Assembly (NCBI RefSeq): GCF_001499905.1
Contig: NZ_LQIS01000021.1
Coordinates: 1-56,480, forward strand
DNA: 56,480 nt
Direction of reading: 5' to 3'
Source of the DNA: Mycobacterium sp. GA-1285
GTDB taxonomy: Bacteria; Actinomycetota; Actinomycetes; Mycobacteriales; Mycobacteriaceae
The notes beneath the pieces are model-generated. The model did not search any database and was not told where the DNA came from. It worked only from the letters and a program-made list of their open reading frames with translations. Numbering within the stretch: position 1 is the stretch's first letter; each line of letters begins with the position of its first letter. Shown piece after piece: positions 36,701-44,111 of the stretch. Both the position numbers and the translations under genes were made by a program.

Positions 36701-37955
36701 CGCCGACGCGCCAGACACCGGATCCGCACGCATCGCCCTGCAGCATCCTCGGGGAGTGCTCGTCGTATACCTCGAGTTGCCCGAGCGCCGCCCGTTCACG
36801 CCCGAAGACAAGACGCTGCTGGCGGTCTTGGCCGGCAGGCTGGGCCAAGGGCTGCAGCGGGTCCACCAACTCGACCAGCAGCGTGAAACCGCGCTCGCGC
36901 TGCAGCACGCGATTCTCGGTCCGACCGTTTCGAGTGGCTTCGCCGTGCGGTACCAACCGGCCACACGCCCGCTGCAGGTCGGTGGTGACTGGTACGACGT
37001 CGTCGATCTGGACGACGGTCGCATCGCATTGATCGTCGGCGATTGCGTCGGCCATGGATTGACCGCCGCAACGGTGATGGGGCAGCTGCGAAGCGCGTGT
37101 CGGGCACTGCTGCTCGAACATCCCGGGCCGGCCGCGGCGCTGACAGCCCTCGACCGGTTCGCTGCCCGGCTACCCGGCGCGCGATGCACGACGGCATTCT
37201 GCGCCGTGCTCGATCCGGACACCGGTGAGCTGTTGTACTCCAGCGCCGGCCACCCGCCTCCGGTCCTGATACTTCCCGACGGCACGAGCCGATTGCTCGA
37301 CGATGCCTCCGTCACTCCGCTCGGTTTGCCCTTCGATCACATTCGTCCGGAGGGCCGGCAGGTCATACCGCCCCGCGCGACGTTGCTGCTCTACACCGAC
37401 GGCCTGGTCGAGCGTCGGCGCGAGTCGCTGGACAAGGGAATCCGGCGGGCCGTCGACGTGCTCGAAAGCCATTCGGCCACAGCGCTCGACGACCTGGCCG
37501 ACGAGATCATGACGCAGCTGACTCCCGGCCTCGGATATCAGGACGACGTCGCGCTGATGCTCTACCGGCAACCGGCGCCGCTGGAGATCGAATTCAGTGC
37601 AGACCCCGCTGAACTGGCCGGCACGCGCAGTTCGTTGCGGAAGTGGTTGGTTCGGGCGGGGGTGGATTCGAGCCAGACACTCGACGTTCTGATCGCCACC
37701 GGAGAGGCGCTCGCCAACGCGATCGAGCATGGGCATCGGGACCGTCCCGGTGGCAGTGTCCGACTGCGCGCGGCCGTGCTGGCGGACCGACTTCACCTGA
37801 CCATCGCCGACACCGGGGTGTGGAAAGTGCCCCATGTCGATCCAGCGGCCCACCGCGGCCGTGGAATTGCGCTGATGCGCGCACTCATGCACGACGTCAG
37901 GATCGAAACGGGGGATTCGGGTACGACGATCGACATGCACGCCAGGATCGGTTGA
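33789..37955 (+). CDS. Multidomain hybrid kinase / PP2C phosphatase / RsbW-like regulator
   Basis: 1388 residues, soluble, with no membrane segment. Order: PAS-like region (about 30-165); GAF-like region (about 175-330); HisKA with the phospho-His in SNISHEFRTP (H358); HATPase_c with NLLSNALKF, DTGAGIP and GSGIGLAL (470-565); receiver with D683 in ISDVMMPRLDG and K735; PAS (760-880); GAF-like (890-1020); PP2C/SpoIIE phosphatase with GGDWYDV, GDCVGHG, YTDG and QDDVALM (1045-1260); RsbW-like HATPase with EALANAIEHG and GRGIALMR (1265-1388). It thus joins a two-component relay to both enzymes of a sigma-factor partner switch. Rv1364c is a shorter relative of this idea. Coupled to the STAS gene. 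Confidence 0.88.
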   Translation: MSDPRGPHRLATVFDADGEVGPDLAGVRWADTPLGTPDSWPQSLRTAVSILLSSRFSMWMAWGPDLTFFCNAAYRRDTLGRKYPWALGRPAREVWAEIWPDIGPRIDRVLSTGQATWDSALLLFLERSGYQEETYHTFSYSPLRDDAGLVVGMLCVVSEDTQQVISERQMATLRDLGSDPSVARTEEEIMAFAERQLDQNLRDLPFTLTYLFDADGGARLAGSTGIPAGHPIAFPRVAAGHDGGWPLDQPARGETSVVAFDDDRYSDLPTGDWRDPPTQALIVPLQQQGGSPPIGFLVAALNRYRPLDDTYRGFVTLVAGHVAAGIGSARNYQAQQQRAEELAELDRAKTTFFSNISHEFRTPLTLILDPVADLRSRTTDLDDVTRDELDIVWRNGLRLAKLVNTLLDFSRIEAGRMQASFVPVDLGAVTGELASVFRSAIERAGLTFTVDCPSLDDTVYIDRDLWEKVVFNLLSNALKFTFTGGISVSVTRDGDEAVVTVSDTGAGIPAAEMPRLFERFHRIENARARSNEGSGIGLALVKELVELHGGSINADSIEGVGTTFAIRLRFGTAHLPPAALFSPDDAQTPAGGAESYLQEALRWLPADGEGPAPDFSSNRPAAASSPPGTGATPRVLIADDNADMREYVARMLRNDGYLVDAVTDGQQALDAVRAELPDMVISDVMMPRLDGLQLVDALRSDPRTAATPVLLLSARAGQEAAIEGLQAGADDYLVKPFAAAELLARVRANVKLARMRNHHSRWRTALIDSLQEAFFVADERGAVIEINAAFTDILGFGADGLPYEPVQPWWPTVESDPDAHRHANQVLSQILREPHGRHTVPVTHRDGHRLWVTFTYNRIEEIDTGRPVLVGTFRDVTAEHYTVQREAALAALNQQLAQADTLDDAVRTAADVLREVWRAHRVLAVTFSADDGDTATGPTTLVCSGEPVLWHDLPVATKLAIASLRSADSLVADAPDTGSARIALQHPRGVLVVYLELPERRPFTPEDKTLLAVLAGRLGQGLQRVHQLDQQRETALALQHAILGPTVSSGFAVRYQPATRPLQVGGDWYDVVDLDDGRIALIVGDCVGHGLTAATVMGQLRSACRALLLEHPGPAAALTALDRFAARLPGARCTTAFCAVLDPDTGELLYSSAGHPPPVLILPDGTSRLLDDASVTPLGLPFDHIRPEGRQVIPPRATLLLYTDGLVERRRESLDKGIRRAVDVLESHSATALDDLADEIMTQLTPGLGYQDDVALMLYRQPAPLEIEFSADPAELAGTRSSLRKWLVRAGVDSSQTLDVLIATGEALANAIEHGHRDRPGGSVRLRAAVLADRLHLTIADTGVWKVPHVDPAAHRGRGIALMRALMHDVRIETGDSGTTIDMHARIG

Positions 37956-38153
37956 TTACCACACCGGATGTCGGTACCGGCGATCAGCGGATTGCCCTCG
38001 GTGACCGAAGTGCAAGCAGCAGAGGGCAACTGAAGGGCTGTGCGCACCCGCCGCGATTTGTGAGTGTTCTCGTTCGCTGAGCGATCCTTTCCACGCACAG
38101 GTCGCGCCGGCGGACGCGTATGGTTACCGGTCGCGCCGGGTATCAGGTCGGGC

Positions 38154-39485
38154 ATGACCTCACCGGCCAAGGCGCATACCGGCGAGCCCGACGAGACGGC
38201 GGGCGGCAAACTCAAGCGCGGGATCACCGGGCCGCTGCTGTTCCTGTTCATCCTCGGTGACGTGCTCGGCGCAGGGATCTACGCGCTGATGGGTGTGCTC
38301 GCGGTCGACGTGGGTGGTGCCCTGTGGGCGCCGCTGCTGCTGGCGCTGCTGCTGGCGCTGCTCACCGCCGGCTCCTATGCGGAGCTGGTCACCAAGTACC
38401 CCAAGGCGGGTGGGGCGGCGGTTTTCGCGGAACGGGCGTTCGGTCGGCCGGCGGTCTCGTTCCTGGTGGGCTACTGCATGCTCGCCGCGGGTGTGACCAG
38501 CGCGGCCGGTCTGTCTCTCGCCTTCGCCGGCGACTATCTCGCGACGTTCATCGATGTTCCAGCCGTGCCGGCCGCGATCGTGTTCCTGGCTTTGATCGGA
38601 TGCCTCAATGCGCGGGGCATCAGCGAGTCGGTGAAGAGCAACGTCGTGATGACGGTGATCGAGCTGACCGGTCTGCTGATCGTCGTCATTGCCGTGTCGG
38701 TGATGGTCGGCGGCGGCCGCGGCGACGTCGGCCGCATCACCGAGTTCCCCGAGGGCGCCACGCCGGCGTTGGCGATCTTGAGCGGAGCGATCGTGGCGTA
38801 CTACTCGTTCGTCGGCTTCGAGACGTCGGCGAACGTGGCCGAGGAGATCCGCGATCCGAGCAAGGTGTATCCCACGGCGCTGTTCGGCGCCCTCATCACC
38901 GCCGGCGTGCTCTACGTCCTGGTCGGTGTGGCGAGCGCGGTCGCGCTGCCCGCCGAGGATTTGGCGAACTCTTCCGGTCCGTTGCTCGACGTCGTCGCGG
39001 CAGCCGACGTCGGGGTCCCCGACTGGGTCTTCAGCGCCATCGCGCTCGTCGCCGTCGCCAACGGTGCTTTGCTGACGATGATCATGGCCAGCAGGCTCAC
39101 CTACGGCATGGCCGAGCACGGCCTGCTGCCCAGCGTGCTTTCCCGCGTGCTGCCGCGGCGGCGCACGCCGTGGACGGCGATCGTCGCGACCACCGCGGTC
39201 GCCATGGCGCTGAGCCTGTTGGGCGATCTGTCGACGCTCGCCGAGACCGTGGTGCTGCTGTTGTTGATCGTGTTCATCTCGACGAACATCTCGGTGCTGG
39301 TGCTCCGCCGAGACCGGGTCGATCACTCTCACTTCCGAGTCTGGACGGCCGTGCCGGTGCTCGGGGTCGCGTCCTGCCTGCTGTTGCTGACCCAGCAGAC
39401 CGCGAAGGTCTGGCTCTTCGCCGCGATACTGATAGCGGTGGGCGCGGTGTTGTATCTGTTGGCCCGGGCGGCGACGCATCGCTGA
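38154..39485 (+). CDS. APC-family amino acid permease
   Basis: 443 residues with about 12 membrane helices. The first helix carries the APC signature GDVLGAGIYALMG. Further marks are GLSLAFAGDYLA, the ARGISESVKSN loop and GFETSANVAEEIRDPSK (the conserved amphipathic loop). Transports amino acids or amines by proton symport or exchange; the substrate is not decidable. ATG at 38154 gives a normal short N-terminus. A GGGTAT just upstream looks like a SigF -10 but lacks a matching -35. It stands 198 bp after the hybrid kinase gene, a gap in which I see no gene. Confidence 0.85.
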   Translation: MTSPAKAHTGEPDETAGGKLKRGITGPLLFLFILGDVLGAGIYALMGVLAVDVGGALWAPLLLALLLALLTAGSYAELVTKYPKAGGAAVFAERAFGRPAVSFLVGYCMLAAGVTSAAGLSLAFAGDYLATFIDVPAVPAAIVFLALIGCLNARGISESVKSNVVMTVIELTGLLIVVIAVSVMVGGGRGDVGRITEFPEGATPALAILSGAIVAYYSFVGFETSANVAEEIRDPSKVYPTALFGALITAGVLYVLVGVASAVALPAEDLANSSGPLLDVVAAADVGVPDWVFSAIALVAVANGALLTMIMASRLTYGMAEHGLLPSVLSRVLPRRRTPWTAIVATTAVAMALSLLGDLSTLAETVVLLLLIVFISTNISVLVLRRDRVDHSHFRVWTAVPVLGVASCLLLLTQQTAKVWLFAAILIAVGAVLYLLARAATHR

Positions 39486-39656
39486 TGACAGCGCTTGCGC
39501 ACGGCGCCTGGAACCGCGAGAAGTTCCGCACGAGATGCGCAGCGACATTGCGGCCGAACGCATGGATACGGCCAACCCGGGATGAAAGCGGAACGCGGCA
39601 TGCGACGGTGGATTACGTTCGCGCCGGTGACTTTAGTTCGAAAGGGGGAACGAACG

Positions 39657-40571
39657 ATGGTGGGATTTTCGGCCGATCCTGGTGGCGCTCTTCGCCGTGG
39701 GCCCGGAGCGTCGGCGATCACACGGTCGGTGGTCGTACTGGCGGCGCTGTGTCTACTGATGGGCATCGGCGGGGGACCGGCTTCGGCGTTCCCGGGGGGA
39801 AGTGACGCGGCGGGCGCGTTGACGATCGGCGGGCTGAACCGCACCTATACGGTGCATGCCCCGCCGGGGCTCGCTCGGCCCGCCGGGCTCGTGCTCAACC
39901 TGCACGGCGCCGGGATGACCGGACAGGCGCAGGCCGGGGCCACCAACTACAACGCGATCGCCGATCAGTACGGCTTCGTCGTCGCCTATCCCGACGGTAT
40001 CGACATGAGCTGGGCGGACGGTCGCGGCGCCTCACTGCCGGACCGCCAGGGCGTCGACGACGTCGGTTTCCTGGTCGCGCTCGCCGACCGGCTACGCGAG
40101 GAGTACGGCGTCGACGCCGGCCACGTCTTCGTGACCGGAACATCGGCGGGTGGCTTCATGGCGACGCGGCTGGCGTGCCAACGTGCCGACGTCTTCGCCG
40201 CTGCGGCACCGGTCGCGGGCACGTTGGCGTCGGGTTTCCCCTGTGCGCCGTCGCAGCCGGTGTCGGTGCTGGCGGTGCACGGAACGGCCGATCCCGTGGT
40301 GCCGTTCGCCGGTGGCCCGATGGTCGGCCGCGGCGGGCCCAGCGACATCGTCGCGCCCGCGGCGATGGCGCAGCGCTGGCGTGAGCTCGACGGCTGCCCA
40401 GCCCCGGTCGAACAGGTGCAGGGCAGCGTCCACCGGTTCGTCGCCGCCGGGTGCGCCGGCGGAACGGAGGTGGTGTTCGTCCAGATCGACGGCGGAGGCC
40501 ACGTCTGGCCCGGCGGTTCCTTCGACGCCTCTCAGTCGAGCGGGCAGTTCTTCGCCACCCACGGTAGATGA
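39657..40571 (+). CDS. Secreted esterase of the LpqC / PHB-depolymerase family
   Basis: 304 residues. A signal peptide (hydrophobic about 24-40) is cleaved near PASA-FP at residue 44; there is no lipobox, unlike LpqC. The catalytic motifs are HGAG (oxyanion, about 83), GTSAGG (S163), the Asp in HGTADPVVP and the His in GGGHVWPGG. Family members hydrolyse feruloyl esters, polyhydroxyalkanoates or other ester polymers. The ATG follows AAAGGGGG at about eight bases, the best Shine-Dalgarno in the area, which settles the start. Confidence 0.83.
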   Translation: MVGFSADPGGALRRGPGASAITRSVVVLAALCLLMGIGGGPASAFPGGSDAAGALTIGGLNRTYTVHAPPGLARPAGLVLNLHGAGMTGQAQAGATNYNAIADQYGFVVAYPDGIDMSWADGRGASLPDRQGVDDVGFLVALADRLREEYGVDAGHVFVTGTSAGGFMATRLACQRADVFAAAAPVAGTLASGFPCAPSQPVSVLAVHGTADPVVPFAGGPMVGRGGPSDIVAPAAMAQRWRELDGCPAPVEQVQGSVHRFVAAGCAGGTEVVFVQIDGGGHVWPGGSFDASQSSGQFFATHGR

Positions 40572-40636
40572 TCCGTCGCTTCTGCCTACGGTGATCTGAC
40601 GGCACACTGCACGGCGCGAAACGAACAGGAGATCCG

Positions 40637-41065
40637 ATGAGCGACGACGTCCCGGCCATCACGGGCATCCACCACATCTCCATCACGGTGACCGACCTCG
40701 AGGCCAGTCTGGCGTGGTATCAACGCCTGCTGGGGGCGGACCGGGTGCCGATGAAATTTCCGCACTACGAGCGGGAGGACACCGGATACGGTGAACTGCT
40801 GATCGAGCCACGCTCCAGTGTCGTTATCGGACTGCACACCAACACCGGCAACGACGGGAACCAATTCGACGAAGCCCGAACCGGTTTGGACCACCTCGCC
40901 TTGAATGTGGCGTCACGAGACGAGTTGGAGGCGTGGACCCGACGGCTCGACGAACTCGGCATCGCGCACTCGGGTGTCCGGGCGGCCGAGGAGCCCTTTC
41001 CCTTTGCGACCGTGGTGTTCCGCGACCCCGACAACATTCAGCTCGAACTGTTCGCGATCGGCTGA
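40637..41065 (+). CDS. VOC (glyoxalase/bleomycin-resistance) family protein
   Basis: 142 residues, one complete vicinal-oxygen-chelate unit pair. GIHHISITVTDLEASLAWYQRLLG opens the first beta-alpha repeat, split at its turn; GLDHLALNV opens the second, and DPDNIQLELF closes it with the metal-binding Glu. The two His and the Glu are at metal-ligand positions. Family members include glyoxalases, epimerases and dioxygenases, so no reaction is assigned. ATG preceded by CAGGAG. It ends 15 bp from the convergent thiolase-fold gene. Confidence 0.8.
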   Translation: MSDDVPAITGIHHISITVTDLEASLAWYQRLLGADRVPMKFPHYEREDTGYGELLIEPRSSVVIGLHTNTGNDGNQFDEARTGLDHLALNVASRDELEAWTRRLDELGIAHSGVRAAEEPFPFATVVFRDPDNIQLELFAIG

Positions 41066-41080
41066 CCGGCAACCGGGAGG

Positions 41081-42274
41081 TCAGCAGGTCAACAGCAGGC
41101 AGCCGGCGATCGGCCCGCCGCCGGCCGCGGCGACCGCCACCTCGGGTCGGGGGGACACCTGCCGCTCGCCGGCCTGCCCGCGCAGCTGAAGACACGCCTC
41201 GTGCAGCAGCCAGTAGCCGTGCATCCGGCCCGCCGACAACTGTCCTCCGTAGGTGTTGAGCGGCAACGCGCCGTCGAGTGCGATGCGGGAGGCGCCCTCG
41301 ACGAACGGGCCCGCCTCACCGTCGGCGCAGAACCCCAGCGCTTCCAGCCAGGCGAATGTCAGAAAGGTGAACCCGTCGTAGAGCTCTGCGAGGTCGACAT
41401 CCGATGGCCTCAGGTCGGTGCGCGACCACATCTCGGCGGCCGCGTCGGTGGAAGCCATCTTCGGGAAGTCGTCGCGGTGGAACCACCCTCCCGAACCGTA
41501 CGCTCCGCCAACGGCTTCCGCGGCCACCGGCGGCTGTGGACAATCTTCTACGTAGTCGGCGTGAGAGATCACGAACGCAATCGACCCGTCGATGGGCACA
41601 TCGCAGTCGTACAGACCGAACGGTGTGGATACCGGCCGCGCCGCCAGGTAGTCGTCCATGGTCATCGGATCACGGTAAGCGGCAAGAGGATTCAGTCCGG
41701 CGTTGCGTCTGCTGTTGATCGCCAGCCAGCCCAGCTGTTGCTTGGTGGTTCCGTACAGTTCCATGTGCCGTCGGCAGTGCATGGCCAGCCAGTTGGCCGC
41801 GGAGTAGGCGTGCGCGGCGAGCAGTTCGTCGATGTCGCCGAACGGCCCGAGCTTGCGCCGCGATCCGGGGGCGCGGGGTTCGATCGGCGGGTTCGCCAGC
41901 GGGTTCGGCTCCGAGGTGGGGGGCGTCTGCGTCATCGTTCCGCCGAGCATCTGCACGGTCCGATACACCAACACGTGTCGCGCGCGCCTCTCGGAGACCG
42001 CCACCATCGCCGACATCACCGGAGTGAGCACACCGCCGGTCGGGAACCCGTATCCCTGGTCGATCGCCGGACCGCCCAGTGCCGCAACGACGTCCACCAG
42101 TGGCGTGTCGCCGAACGTCACGATGCCGTCGATGTCGTCCGGCGTGAGACCGGCATCGGCGACGGCCGCGCGCGCCGCCTCCATCGTCAGATCGATGTCG
42201 GGGATCCCGGTGCGGCGCCCGATACGGGAGATGCCGAGCCCGCTGATGATCGCGTCCTTCTCGAACGTGCGCAA
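41081..42274 (-). CDS. Thiolase-fold lipid-transfer/aldolase-type protein
   Basis: 397 residues. Thiolase superfamily, Ltp-like. The nucleophilic Cys position reads YGFPTGGVLTPVMSAM, the usual GHPxG site reads SAGRMHGY, and the C-terminal motif is AAAGGGPIAG, so it lacks the claisen-thiolase triad. ELYDGFT corresponds to the YDCFT-type motif of Ltp2 relatives. A CoA-ester retro-aldolase role with the divergently encoded DUF35 protein is therefore likelier than thiolysis. The start is probably TTG at 42274 (protein begins RTFEKDAIISG after it); no ATG or GTG fits better. Confidence 0.75.
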   Translation of the reverse strand: MRTFEKDAIISGLGISRIGRRTGIPDIDLTMEAARAAVADAGLTPDDIDGIVTFGDTPLVDVVAALGGPAIDQGYGFPTGGVLTPVMSAMVAVSERRARHVLVYRTVQMLGGTMTQTPPTSEPNPLANPPIEPRAPGSRRKLGPFGDIDELLAAHAYSAANWLAMHCRRHMELYGTTKQQLGWLAINSRRNAGLNPLAAYRDPMTMDDYLAARPVSTPFGLYDCDVPIDGSIAFVISHADYVEDCPQPPVAAEAVGGAYGSGGWFHRDDFPKMASTDAAAEMWSRTDLRPSDVDLAELYDGFTFLTFAWLEALGFCADGEAGPFVEGASRIALDGALPLNTYGGQLSAGRMHGYWLLHEACLQLRGQAGERQVSPRPEVAVAAAGGGPIAGCLLLTC

Positions 42275-42328
42275 CCTGCCACCGCCTCGCCCTCGTGCCG
42301 CGCGGACGTCCCGTATTCGCGTAATCCC

Positions 42329-42366
42329 TGTGACGACGCCCGCTGCAGACTGTACTTTCCTAGAGG
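42329..42366 (+). promoter_or_regulatory. Putative leaderless promoter of the DUF35 gene
   Basis: TGTGAC (42329-42334), 18 bp, TACTTT (42353-42358), then seven bases to GTG at 42366. The predicted first transcribed base is the G of the start codon. Leaderless GTG mRNAs are common in mycobacteria. Confidence 0.45.
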
Positions 42367-42797
42367 TGTCCGACGACGTGTCACCTCCCACCGCGGCCAG
42401 AATGCTGCCCGCTCTCGACGAGCACAATCGGGCCTTCTGGACGGGGGGAGGGGATGACCAACTGCTGATCACCCGGTGTGAGCGTTGCGAGTTGTGGGTG
42501 TCACCACCGGCCGCGGACTGTCCCGACTGCGGAGGGCGACTCACCGCTCGACCGGTGTCGGGCCAGGGCACGGTGTTCACCTACACCGTCAACCACCAGC
42601 CGTTCAATCCGGCTGTCGCGCTGCCGTACGTCATCGCGATCGTCGAACTCGACGAACAACCCGGCCTGCGCATCGCGGCCAACATCGTGGACTGTCAACC
42701 TGATTCGGTACACATCGGTCTTCGGGTCGCGGTGCGCTTCGAACGTCACGACGTCAACGGCGAGACCGTCTTGGCACCCGTCTTCGCGCCGCGCTGA
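42366..42797 (+). CDS. DUF35 OB-fold protein with intact zinc ribbon
   Basis: 143 residues. Rubredoxin-like zinc ribbon with C38-x2-C41 and C52-x2-C55, then the OB-fold with GQGTVFTYTVNHQPF and PYVIAIVELDEQPGLR. Such proteins bind acyl-CoA pathway enzymes and often partner a thiolase-fold aldolase; the divergent neighbour is one. GTG at 42366 is taken because it fits both typical DUF35 N-termini (LPALDEHNRAFW follows) and a leaderless promoter; ATG at 42402 is the alternative. It ends 6 bp from the convergent sigma-factor gene. Confidence 0.8.
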   Translation: MSDDVSPPTAARMLPALDEHNRAFWTGGGDDQLLITRCERCELWVSPPAADCPDCGGRLTARPVSGQGTVFTYTVNHQPFNPAVALPYVIAIVELDEQPGLRIAANIVDCQPDSVHIGLRVAVRFERHDVNGETVLAPVFAPR

Positions 42798-42803
42798 CGC
42801 GAT

Positions 42804-43667
42804 TCAGGCGCCACGCTTGAGGTGCGGCGCCGTGGCGTGCGCGACGGTCGACCGCCGGCGACGCGGTGTGGCCGCCTCGACCTCCACACCGCCGATGCCC
42901 GCTTCGCGGACCTGCTCGCGGAGTCGGCGCAAAGCCTGCGCGAGCAGACGCGACACGTGCATCTGCGAATAGCCCATCCGTTCGGCGATCTGTGTCTGCG
43001 TCATGCTCTCGAAGAACCGCAGCAGCAGCACGGTTTTCTCACGTTCGGGTAACGCAGCGATCAGCGGCCGTACGGTTTCGAGGTCGACCACCTTGTCGAT
43101 GTTCGGATCGATGTCGCCGAGGGTGTCACCGACCGAGCGCAACTCGTCGTCGTCGGAGGCTTGGACGTCGGTCGACAGCGTCGAGTAGTTGCTGCTGGCG
43201 ATCGTCGCTTCCATCACCGCTTCACGTTCGATGCCGAGGTGGCCGGCGACCTCGGACGGGGTCGGCGCGCGCCCGATTTGCTGCGACAACTCGGCGCGGG
43301 CCTTCACCAGTTGCCCTTGGAGGTCCTTGAGTCGGCGGGGGACTTTGACCGCCCAGCCATAGTCTCGGAAGTGGCGGCGCACCTCGCCCATGATCGTCGG
43401 GATCGCGAAGGACAGGAAGTCGGCGCCGTTGTCGGGGTCGAAGCGGTTGATCGCATTGACCAGGCCCACGCGCGCGGCCTGCACCAGGTCGTCGATCGGC
43501 TCACCGCGGTTGCGGTAGCGGCGGGCGACGTGGTCGGCGAGCGGCAACGTCCGCTCCACGATCGCCTCCCGCTGGCGCCGATGCGGAAGTGATCCTTCGT
43601 CGAGCAATTTCAGGCGGCGGAACATGTCCGTCACGTCTGCGTATTCGGAATTCGCCTCTGACACCAC
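42804..43667 (-). CDS. RNA polymerase sigma factor, SigF/SigB/SigG type
   Basis: 287 residues. Region 2 is EPIDDLVQAARVGLVNAINRFD followed by FLSFAIPTIMGEVRRHFRD (written here in two parts). Region 3 begins at VPRRLKDLQ, and region 4 holds TQTQIAERMGYSQMHVSRLL. The N-terminal EYADVTDMFRRL and the overall match resemble mycobacterial SigF, a group-3 stress and stationary-phase sigma controlled by an anti-sigma kinase. Unlike sigF of M. tuberculosis it has no rsbW/usfX gene in front; the nearest anti-sigma-like domain is at the end of the hybrid kinase 5 kb away. GTG start. A SigF-type promoter precedes it, so it probably activates itself. It may be one of several SigF paralogues. Confidence 0.88.
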   Translation of the reverse strand: MVSEANSEYADVTDMFRRLKLLDEGSLPHRRQREAIVERTLPLADHVARRYRNRGEPIDDLVQAARVGLVNAINRFDPDNGADFLSFAIPTIMGEVRRHFRDYGWAVKVPRRLKDLQGQLVKARAELSQQIGRAPTPSEVAGHLGIEREAVMEATIASSNYSTLSTDVQASDDDELRSVGDTLGDIDPNIDKVVDLETVRPLIAALPEREKTVLLLRFFESMTQTQIAERMGYSQMHVSRLLAQALRRLREQVREAGIGGVEVEAATPRRRRSTVAHATAPHLKRGA

Positions 43668-43737
43668 ACAGGCTCCTCGCTCCCGACCCTGCCGTATGGA
43701 TCACACGGCTCGGATCTGAACCTGTGGCTGCTGCGGT

Positions 43738-43765
43738 CTACCCTTTCCCACGTTTTGTCGAAACA
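43738..43765 (-). promoter_or_regulatory. SigF-type promoter upstream of the sigma factor gene
   Basis: On the minus strand TGTTT (43765-43761), 17 bp, GGGTAG (43743-43738) closely match the mycobacterial SigF consensus GTTT-N15-17-GGGTA. The predicted mRNA starts about 64 bases before the sigma gene. This points to positive autoregulation. Confidence 0.6.
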
Positions 43766-43816
43766 TGGCCCGTCGGGACCTGTGACCAGCGTAGCCGTCC
43801 ACGGGGATTTCCGTGG

Positions 43817-44002
43817 TCAACCGGCGAACTCTCGCGCTTTCCTCGGCGTGTTGACGGGCATGGCGTGCTTGCCATAGGGCCGCTGCTGCCTGCCGAGACG
43901 CACCGGTGCAGAGACGAGTGGACTGTCCCAGATCGCACCCGTGAACACCGCGGCGCCCAGCGCCGTCAAACCTGCCATCGCGACCAACGTGTCGGGGTCC
44001 AT
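43817..44002 (-). CDS. Possible small hypothetical protein
   Basis: 61 residues. A hydrophobic N-terminal helix (about 6-25) is followed by a basic, Pro-containing tail ending in PRKAREFAG. The frame has plausible composition, but the AAGG before its ATG is too close to be a good ribosome site, and no family is recognised. It is the only candidate gene in the 444-bp gap between the sigma factor and the LysR gene (43668-44111); the rest of that gap holds the SigF-type promoter and nothing else I can support. Confidence 0.35.
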   Translation of the reverse strand: MDPDTLVAMAGLTALGAAVFTGAIWDSPLVSAPVRLGRQQRPYGKHAMPVNTPRKAREFAG

Positions 44003-44111
44003 GCCTTGGGGTTACCCACCGACGGCCGCTGCAACGCCCATCGGCGCAGAAAAGTTTGCTCGCGCGTTCGACGCGGCGGGCGAGGAGTTCGGGGATCCGG
44101 TCTACGGCGCG

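Noticed and set aside
35103..37121. 672-residue leftward open frame
   Set aside because: Antisense to the hybrid kinase, whose domains are unmistakable.
38138..38143. GGGTAT as SigF -10 upstream of the APC permease
   Set aside because: The nearest GGTT is only 11 bp away, too short a spacer.
39535..39585. 16-codon open frame before the secreted esterase gene
   Set aside because: No family, weak ribosome site, and no leader-peptide features such as runs of one codon.
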